Below the pieces are notes generated by a model, which did not search any database, was not told where the DNA came from, and saw only the letters and a program-made list of their open reading frames with translations. DNA of 64,000 nt from an uncultured Bacteroides sp. (lineage in GTDB: Bacteria; Bacteroidota; Bacteroidia; Bacteroidales; Bacteroidaceae), in assembly GCA_937890825.1 (NCBI GenBank), contig CALADS010000079.1, positions 67,762 to 131,761 on the forward strand, in the 5' to 3' direction. The stretch's first letter is position 1, and every line of letters starts with the position of its first letter. Below, one piece after another: positions 59,304 through 64,000 of this stretch. The translations under genes were made by a program, and so were the position numbers.

Positions 59304-59361
59304 CGTCCCGGTGGCTCCCCGGTGCCTTTTTTTTAGCACTTATCGTCCCGATTTCGTCCCG
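59304..59361 (+). promoter_or_regulatory. Three CGTCCCG repeats before the integrase
   Basis: CGTCCCG occurs at 59304, 59344 and 59355, the first and last extended to CGTCCCGGT. They lie 11-68 bp upstream of the integrase start and between it and the likely att site, where arm-type binding sites or a repressor operator would be expected. Confidence 0.4.
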
Positions 59362-59371
59362 GTAAAAAGTT

Positions 59372-60529
59372 ATGGTAAACATTACAATATCCCTTAGAAA
59401 ATACAGTGATAATTCAGGTGTTCTCTGGATTACTTTTCATATAGGTGGGCAAAGAGTCAACCTGTCCACAAAAATATCTATAGATCCTAAAGACTGGAAC
59501 GAGAGAACCTGTCGCATCAAAAGCTCAGATAAACATGCATCCGACAAAAATCTGATTCTAGAGAACATGCTGGCCCGCATCAATAACGTCTTTGTCAAAT
59601 ACCGGCTGAAAGACAAAAAACTCACCAAAGACACCTTTCTGCGTGCCTACCATCGCCCATCGGATTATAATACCTTTTATGATTATGTGACTGCAGCGCA
59701 GAAGAAAATATCGTATCAGACAGAAATGTCCACTTTCTGCACCCACAACAGCGTCATCCGCAAGATGAAAGAGTATGCCCCCCAGCTGACCTTCGACGAC
59801 ATTACCAAAGAATGGTTGGACAACTATTTCCTCTACCTGCGCAAAGAGCTCGACAACAACAGCAACACGGCCTATAAAAACATGGGTACAATTAAGAAGT
59901 ACGTCCGCATGGCCTACCGTGACGGTTATATGGATGAGAACCCCTTTGAGGATTGGAAGATCAAGAACACCACGGCCAGCTGTGTCTACCTGACCGAAGA
60001 CGAACTAAATACCCTTATAAGTATGTATCGTGAAGGCTTATTAGAATATAGATATCACCAGGCCCTGCAGTTCTTCCTGTTCCTATGCTTCAGTTCCCTG
60101 CACATAACAGACGCGAAGAAATTACAGCTAGAGCAATTTACTCAAACTTCGTTTACCTATTTCCGCGTCAAGCTGAAGAACCGCAAGCCGGCGCCCGTTG
60201 TAGTCCCAATATCAGCACCGCTGGCATCCCTGCTCTGTGACATCGTAGGGCCACGCAAAAAAGGGCCGATATTCGACAAACTGCCCGCTGATCAGACCAT
60301 GAACCGATACCTCAAAGAGATTGCCAAGATGGCTGAGATAGACAAACCGCTCACGCATAAAGTGGGTCGGCACACCTTCGCCACCATTTTTCTGCGCAAG
60401 ACCAAAGATATCGCCGCACTCAAAGAGATCCTGGGGCACAGCGACATCAGCGAAACCCTGGTCTATGCGCACGTCCTGGACGAATCCAAGCAGGAAGGCA
60501 TACAGTGCTTCAACCAATTTTCGATATAA
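59372..60529 (+). CDS. Tyrosine recombinase (integrase 1) with altered catalytic positions
   Basis: A 385-residue site-specific recombinase. The arm-binding region covers residues 1-90, the SAM-like core-binding domain ~100-190, and the catalytic domain ~205-370. The active site has Lys267/269 in the beta hairpin, Arg333 (GRHTFAT), His356 (LGHSD) and Tyr365 (LVYAHV). In place of the first Arg (usually GLR) it has His244 (SSLHITD), and the position three before Arg333 is Lys330 with His329 beside it. The Bacteroides integrase IntDOT also lacks the first Arg. It starts 170 bp behind tRNA-Cys and most likely catalyses integration there. Confidence 0.92.
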   Translation: MVNITISLRKYSDNSGVLWITFHIGGQRVNLSTKISIDPKDWNERTCRIKSSDKHASDKNLILENMLARINNVFVKYRLKDKKLTKDTFLRAYHRPSDYNTFYDYVTAAQKKISYQTEMSTFCTHNSVIRKMKEYAPQLTFDDITKEWLDNYFLYLRKELDNNSNTAYKNMGTIKKYVRMAYRDGYMDENPFEDWKIKNTTASCVYLTEDELNTLISMYREGLLEYRYHQALQFFLFLCFSSLHITDAKKLQLEQFTQTSFTYFRVKLKNRKPAPVVVPISAPLASLLCDIVGPRKKGPIFDKLPADQTMNRYLKEIAKMAEIDKPLTHKVGRHTFATIFLRKTKDIAALKEILGHSDISETLVYAHVLDESKQEGIQCFNQFSI

Positions 60530-60541
60530 AATTGTGCAATC

Positions 60542-60596
60542 GTGCGCCCCTAATATACTGACCAAGGAATCAGCGTATTAGGGGCGCACTGTTTTT
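60542..60596 (+). terminator. Integrase 1 terminator
   Basis: A perfect 14-bp stem GTGCGCCCCTAATA (60542-60555) with its complement (60576-60589), extended by CTGA/TCAG inside, followed by GTTTTTG. Confidence 0.8.
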
Positions 60597-60644
60597 GCAC
60601 GAATGCCGTACTTTTTGCATGAAATAAAAGTGCTTTACAAAAAA

Positions 60645-60660
60645 GTGATGCGCGCATCAC
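60645..60660. repeat. 16-bp perfect palindrome GTGATGCGCGCATCAC
   Basis: A perfect 16-bp palindrome between the integrase 1 terminator and the end of the lysis cassette. It could be a protein-binding site or the core of a transcription end. It lies 20 bp past the spanin stop codon. Confidence 0.5.
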
Positions 60661-60680
60661 TGCGAACACCACTTAAAAAA

Positions 60681-61175
60681 TTACGATATGATTTTAAAAC
60701 AATATTTTCTAACTATTAGATAAACAATGAGAGCCAATAAAGCTCCGATGGCCAATCCTCCGGTTTCAAGTTTAATGCGCTGCCAGCGGCTCAACTTCTT
60801 CTCCACTTCCACGATTTGCGGCTCTGACCGATAGACATAGCGGTCAATATAATAAGGTACCTGCACACAGATGGTGGCAAATGGCCAGATGCCCAGACTG
60901 TGATGCAACCGCCCGTCCTGCCAGCGTGCCCAGCTGTAGGCATACTCATTACTCAGATAAGACACCGTGTCGGCCACCTGTACGCTGTCACGATAAGGCA
61001 CTAATTGAGTCAGGTACGTTGTATCGCGCACGGATATACTGTCAATCCGAACAGTCTCTACCGGTACATACTGCACGCTTCGTCCACAGCCGGACAAAGC
61101 ATATATCAGCAACCCTATCACAATCACCAGATAGATGAGACAGCCATCTCGCTGTTCTGATTCACTTACTCTCAT
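60681..61175 (-). CDS. Probable one-piece spanin (u-spanin) of the lysis cassette
   Basis: A 164-residue protein with an unusual two-anchor build. Residues 12-26 are hydrophobic and end in the perfect lipobox LSGC (Cys30), so the N-terminus should be an outer membrane lipoprotein. Residues ~139-155 (GLAIGALLALIVYLIV) are a C-terminal membrane helix with a short basic tail. The ~110 residues between are polar and beta/coil-rich. This is the topology of unimolecular spanins such as phage T1 gp11, which fuse the two membranes in the last step of lysis. It follows the endolysin by 3 bp. No sequence family is recognised; the call rests on topology and position. Confidence 0.65.
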   Translation of the reverse strand: MRVSESEQRDGCLIYLVIVIGLLIYALSGCGRSVQYVPVETVRIDSISVRDTTYLTQLVPYRDSVQVADTVSYLSNEYAYSWARWQDGRLHHSLGIWPFATICVQVPYYIDRYVYRSEPQIVEVEKKLSRWQRIKLETGGLAIGALLALIVYLIVRKYCFKIIS

Positions 61176-61178
61176 AAT

Positions 61179-61589
61179 CTACATAGCTAATACCTGGTTC
61201 CGATTTTCGCGGAAGCTGCGGAATGAGACATGCACCCAGCTGTAGTTCTTTTCGTCAATCAGCTGATCAAAGTCTAGTTGCAGCGACTGAATAAGATTAA
61301 ACAGACGCTTGTTCTCAGCCTGTGTATTGGGCGTGCCCACGATGTCGGCGGCACATCCGCGCATATGGTCGCTGCTTGGGCTGCCGCCTACAGCCTGATT
61401 AAGCTTCGGACAGCGATAACCGGATGTCACGATGATTGGCTTGCCGTATGCTTCACGCAGCGGATCAAGCACATGCTCAATCAAAGCCTTCAGCCGCACG
61501 GCATCATCTTTCGTACATTTATTGTCAATCCCTTTTTTTGCGGCGGTGGTGCTTCGCATCATCTCGCCCATGGTGAAATACTTACCCAT
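61179..61589 (-). CDS. M15-type peptidase, phage endolysin
   Basis: A 136-residue protein without a signal peptide. The peptidase M15 zinc ligands are His75 and Asp82 (SSDHMRGCAADI) and His120 (WVHVSF), with IIVTSGYRCPKLN before them. It should cleave the D-Ala or cross-link peptide of peptidoglycan. Lacking a signal, it depends on the holin upstream, 3 bp away. Length and motif spacing are those of complete phage endolysins of this family. Confidence 0.88.
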   Translation of the reverse strand: MGKYFTMGEMMRSTTAAKKGIDNKCTKDDAVRLKALIEHVLDPLREAYGKPIIVTSGYRCPKLNQAVGGSPSSDHMRGCAADIVGTPNTQAENKRLFNLIQSLQLDFDQLIDEKNYSWVHVSFRSFRENRNQVLAM

Positions 61590-61592
61590 AAT

Positions 61593-62069
61593 CTATGATT
61601 TTATATGTTCAGAATCTTTTGTGATAACTTCCTCAACATCCTCTTTATCCACCATCATGGTCTTGCTGCAGAACAAAGCCAGAGCCTTGATGACGTTAAA
61701 CTCCAGACCTTTTGGCTTGAGAATATTGCTGAGTATCGAGCAGAACTCGATGAAGCAGATGAGCAGACAGCTCCAGACATCGATACGGAAATCAATACCC
61801 GAAGCGATGTCTACCATCACGATCATGCACACGAACGCAAAATACGTTACCATCTTCCCCATGGTGCGCCGGATGGCGCGGCTGAAGCGAATCTCTTCAT
61901 TCATCAGGATGGCTTTGCGCAACCCGAAGAAAAGGTCGCAGACTACCACGGCAGCGGTTGCGATGAGCCAGGGTATCATGTGTTCCAGACTCTCCACGAT
62001 GAAGCTGGAGGCTATCATGGCAAAACCTCCGGGGACGCTCTGTGTAATGACATGTTCTTTCGTATTCAT
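61593..62069 (-). CDS. Phage holin
   Basis: A 158-residue protein with three or four hydrophobic helices (about residues 33-50, PWLIATAAVVVCDLFFGL; 72-90, KMVTYFAFVCMIVMVDIAS; 97-117, VWSCLLICFIEFCSILSNIL) and a charged C-terminal tail (DKEDVEEVITKDSEHIKS). The pattern resembles the Phage_holin_4 type. It starts the cassette holin-endolysin-spanin, all genes 3 bp apart. A TACCTTTG box lies 22 bp upstream. Confidence 0.82.
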   Translation of the reverse strand: MNTKEHVITQSVPGGFAMIASSFIVESLEHMIPWLIATAAVVVCDLFFGLRKAILMNEEIRFSRAIRRTMGKMVTYFAFVCMIVMVDIASGIDFRIDVWSCLLICFIEFCSILSNILKPKGLEFNVIKALALFCSKTMMVDKEDVEEVITKDSEHIKS

Positions 62070-62090
62070 ACTGTTTATATCTTTTTATGA

Positions 62091-62098
62091 CAAAGGTA
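62091..62098 (-). promoter_or_regulatory. -7 box of the lysis cassette
   Basis: Minus-strand TACCTTTG, 21 bp before the holin ATG and after the stop of integrase 2. No -33 element was found, and the box suggests the cassette can be expressed without phage late promoters. Confidence 0.45.
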
Positions 62099-62127
62099 GT
62101 ATGTATATATGTAATAGTAAAGGACAC

Positions 62128-63345
62128 CTATTTTGCAGGTAGAATAAGGGTAGATTCTCTATGTTCTACCCCTGTTCTACTTTTACTTCTTTTCGCAGTC
62201 TTTTTAAGGTCAATAATCAGCGTGTTATCCAGTACTTCACTATAGATTTGAGTTGTCTTTACAGAAGTATGGCCAAGCAGCTTCTGTATCGTTGTGATAG
62301 GTACACTTTGCGCCAGCAGCTGAGTAGCAAAAGTATGCCGGGCGGTGTGCCAGGTTATACGTTTTTCGATACCTATGACTTGGCAGATATCCTTCAGCGT
62401 CCGGTTGACATCCGCATTGCAGCCGATGCGTGTCAGGTGGCTGATGTCAGTATATCGCTCAATCAAATCTAACCCTTTCCCATCAAACAGCAGGTAGACC
62501 GGGATACGTTGATGAATGCCTGTCTTGATGGATTTCATGTCGATCCAGCTGTGTCCTCTTATCTTGATAAATGATGCTGCCGTGAGCTGTTTAAAATCAC
62601 TAAACCGTAGCCCCGTATAACAACAAAAGAGGAAGCTGTCTAAAATTCGCTGCTTCCTCTTTGATTTCAATACGACCTTTTCTAACTTCATCAGCTCACC
62701 GGCTGTCAGGACCCGGTGTTCCGGCGTCTCCTTCTTAATACGAAATTGCCGGAATGGGTAATCAGATAATGATAGGTATCCGTGATTGATAGCCTCATTG
62801 ATGAGCGTCCGGACATTACGCAGATGCTTCCCAACAGAGTTCACCATCAACCCCAACCCACGCAGATAAGCCTCGAAGTCGGTGAGGTAGCGATAATCCA
62901 CATCACGTATTTCTACATCGCCGCGGAACTCTTTCATTCGATTGAGCGTGGCCATCATGTTTTGTTTGGTACCGGTTCTGCGGCTCGATTGCTCGACAGA
63001 GCGCCTGGCGAACTGCATAAAGGTGACATCAGCTGTGATGTTTTGCTTTGCTGCAGACTTTATGTCTAGCAGTGATGGCGACACACCTTGACGCCAGTAA
63101 CTGATTTCGGCTGCCTGCAGCTCCAGAATCTTATCATACAACATCGCATTGAGATCATACGACTGTGGGTGGTTAATAACCTGACTTGTATTCTGATCCC
63201 ATTGACCGGGGCGCAAGTAGAGATTCGTTGAGATATACAGTTTCCTTCGATTGAGTAATGCTTCTATTTGTACCAATGCTGTTCCCTGACGGTTCAGCTG
63301 GTTCTTACGGTTATACACTAACCGGTATCTTATCTTTTCTATCAT
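62128..63345 (-). CDS. Tyrosine recombinase (integrase 2), canonical
   Basis: A 405-residue recombinase with the full catalytic set: Arg247 (TGLRFSD), a Lys near 271-274, His333-x-x-Arg336 (WHTARHTFA), His359 (LGHTS) and Tyr368 (TQIYSEV). Residues 1-90 form an arm-binding domain, ~108-205 the SAM-like domain. It faces integrase 1 across the lysis cassette and reads in the same direction as the cassette. Whether it integrates a second element, inverts DNA or is a leftover is open. Confidence 0.93.
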   Translation of the reverse strand: MIEKIRYRLVYNRKNQLNRQGTALVQIEALLNRRKLYISTNLYLRPGQWDQNTSQVINHPQSYDLNAMLYDKILELQAAEISYWRQGVSPSLLDIKSAAKQNITADVTFMQFARRSVEQSSRRTGTKQNMMATLNRMKEFRGDVEIRDVDYRYLTDFEAYLRGLGLMVNSVGKHLRNVRTLINEAINHGYLSLSDYPFRQFRIKKETPEHRVLTAGELMKLEKVVLKSKRKQRILDSFLFCCYTGLRFSDFKQLTAASFIKIRGHSWIDMKSIKTGIHQRIPVYLLFDGKGLDLIERYTDISHLTRIGCNADVNRTLKDICQVIGIEKRITWHTARHTFATQLLAQSVPITTIQKLLGHTSVKTTQIYSEVLDNTLIIDLKKTAKRSKSRTGVEHRESTLILPAK

Positions 63346-63413
63346 AATTGTGTTTTTTACAAAGTAAACAAAAAACAGCCGGATATCCTTTATTGAAGGT
63401 TGCGGGAGAGAAG

Positions 63414-63689
63414 ATGGGGTTTGAGATTAAACGAATTAAAATTGAGCCAAAAGATTCTTATAAGATGCTTACTAGTTTGGGTATATTCGTTTTAGTATGT
63501 GATTATACAGGAGATTGTGATATATTCAATCTATCACGGTCTATATTGAAAAGCGCATATCGTTCATTTGAAAACGACGAAAAAATATCTGTAACCTATG
63601 ATAGATTATCTAGAAGTGTAGTAATTGAAAACACATATACAATAAGAATTGAAATGAAAATTATATCATTATACAATTTAATAGTATAA
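63414..63689 (+). CDS. Unknown small protein, 91 residues
   Basis: From the ATG at 63414 (a frame open to 63348 starts inside the integrase 2 promoter region and is less likely). Sequence features: basic start (MGFEIKRIKIEPKDS), a Cys pair (VCDYTGDC), and a C-terminal half of alternating hydrophobic strands (VVIENTYTIRIEMKIISLYNLIV). It is AT-rich compared with its neighbours. I do not recognise it. It converges on the tail-fibre-like gene and is separated from it by a hairpin. Confidence 0.5.
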   Translation: MGFEIKRIKIEPKDSYKMLTSLGIFVLVCDYTGDCDIFNLSRSILKSAYRSFENDEKISVTYDRLSRSVVIENTYTIRIEMKIISLYNLIV

Positions 63690-63691
63690 AA

Positions 63692-63711
63692 GCAGGGGGA
63701 TAATCCCCTGC
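63692..63711. terminator. Hairpin between the converging unknown and tail-fibre-like genes
   Basis: GCAGGGG (63692-63698) pairs with CCCCTGC (63705-63711) over seven GC-rich bases with a 6-nt loop. It has only short A/T runs beside it. Confidence 0.6.
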
Positions 63712-63713
63712 AA

Positions 63714-64000
63714 TCATTTAGACCAACTGCTCCAAACTTTATTATTGAATCCTCTAGTTTGCAAATTCGTACCTCCATCAGATGTTTTAATTTGCAAGAT
63801 ATAATTGCCAATAGGAATTACAATAATGAAGCTATATTGAGGAGTACATTCGGCTGTAAGGTGGTAACATCCAAATGTTTTTAGGTCGTCTGCATTCGTA
63901 TTAACCAATGAACCCTTATTAGGCAATCCTCCCGCCATCATCGTAGCGGGAGGATTAAGATACAAAGGCATGATTACTAATACTAATATAGACGACTTAA
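63714..64000 (-). CDS. Tail-fibre-like protein with pyocin-knob-like end (cut by window edge)
   Basis: The frame runs to the right edge without a stop, so the ATG at 63969 is internal or an alternative start. The last ~60 residues (DDLKTFGCYHLT, FIIVIPIGNYILQIKTSDGG, then LQTRGFNNKVWSSWSK) have the pyocin-knob pattern: a short strand set ending in a W-x-x-W motif, found at the tips of phage tail fibres and pyocins. The preceding part contains an in-frame inverted repeat at 63925-63956. It is the best marker that the element is phage-derived. Confidence 0.65.
   Translation of the reverse strand, partial: KSSILVLVIMPLYLNPPATMMAGGLPNKGSLVNTNADDLKTFGCYHLTAECTPQYSFIIVIPIGNYILQIKTSDGGTNLQTRGFNNKVWSSWSK
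63925..63956. repeat. 11-bp inverted repeat inside the tail-fibre-like gene
   Basis: AATCCTCCCGC (63925-63935) and GCGGGAGGATT (63946-63956) are exact complements around a 10-bp loop. It is coding on the minus strand, and the nearby tyrosine recombinase makes a recombination site conceivable but unproven. Confidence 0.55.

Larger units (their letters stand above)
59202..64000. mobile_element. Phage-like element next to tRNA-Cys (right end beyond window)
   Basis: Everything after tRNA-Cys differs in character from the chromosome to the left: a tyrosine recombinase, a holin-endolysin-spanin cassette, a second tyrosine recombinase, an unknown small gene and the end of a probable tail-fibre protein. 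No second copy of the tRNA 3' end was seen inside the window, so the far attachment site must lie beyond 64,000. The mix of lysis and tail genes favours a prophage or phage remnant over a conjugative element. Its completeness cannot be judged. Confidence 0.75.

Noticed and set aside
60645..60660. 16-bp palindrome as a phage origin or cos site
   Set aside because: Nothing else supports an origin: no iterons or replication gene nearby. It is kept only as a repeat.

Overview
The window looks like a chromosome segment of a gut Bacteroidales bacterium, probably Bacteroides or Phocaeicola. The evidence is a SusC/SusD pair with Bacteroides-type lipoproteins (DUF4984, DUF5003, DUF4458 and BACON-like), a Rho factor with a long disordered N-terminal insert, a FeoA-FeoB fusion, and some twenty copies of the Bacteroidetes promoter box TAnnTTTG. 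Several of those boxes have a TTG or TTTG element 19-20 bp upstream. In many places the box falls inside the longest open frame and so fixes the true start codon further downstream. All family names come from reading motifs by eye; no database search was run.

Positions 1-15,900 are mostly housekeeping: the end of a metallophosphoesterase and a PHP-type phosphodiesterase, a MarR regulator, rpsF-rpsR-rplI, a CbpA-type DnaJ with its modulator CbpM, an acyl-CoA ligase, mtaB with an LpxL-like acyltransferase and a family 2 glycosyltransferase, folB, a His- and Ser/Arg-rich secreted protein beside a FadL-like outer membrane protein, and a PerR-like regulator upstream of a rubrerythrin. A 7-1-7 palindrome in the perR leader points to autoregulation.

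Positions 15,966-30,930 form one minus-strand operon of about 15 kb: SusC, SusD, DUF4984-like and DUF5003-like lipoproteins, two large leucine-rich-repeat lipoproteins, a subtilisin-like lipoprotein protease, a DUF1573 protein and a small lipocalin-like lipoprotein. It holds no carbohydrate-active enzyme, so a protein or peptide substrate is the best inference.

Positions 30,931-59,200 hold nadE behind a 25-bp perfect inverted repeat, a putative porin with a solute-binding protein, a TPR histidine kinase and NarL-type regulator next to two paralogous BACON-like lipoproteins that flank an outer membrane protein gene broken by a stop codon, a 2-oxoacid:ferredoxin oxidoreductase operon that includes an unlisted 57-residue membrane protein, two tandem tRNA-His genes, capA-like, folD, ffh, rho, an EFR1-type ferredoxin, tilS, feoAB and tRNA-Cys. 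The largest gene-free stretch, 46,188-46,828, carries four CCATGG palindromes spaced exactly 22 bp apart.

From 59,202 to the right edge lies an integrated phage-like element next to tRNA-Cys. It has a tyrosine recombinase with two altered catalytic positions, a complete minus-strand lysis cassette (holin, M15 endolysin, and a protein with the build of a one-piece spanin), a second, canonical tyrosine recombinase, and the end of a probable tail-fibre protein that runs off the window.
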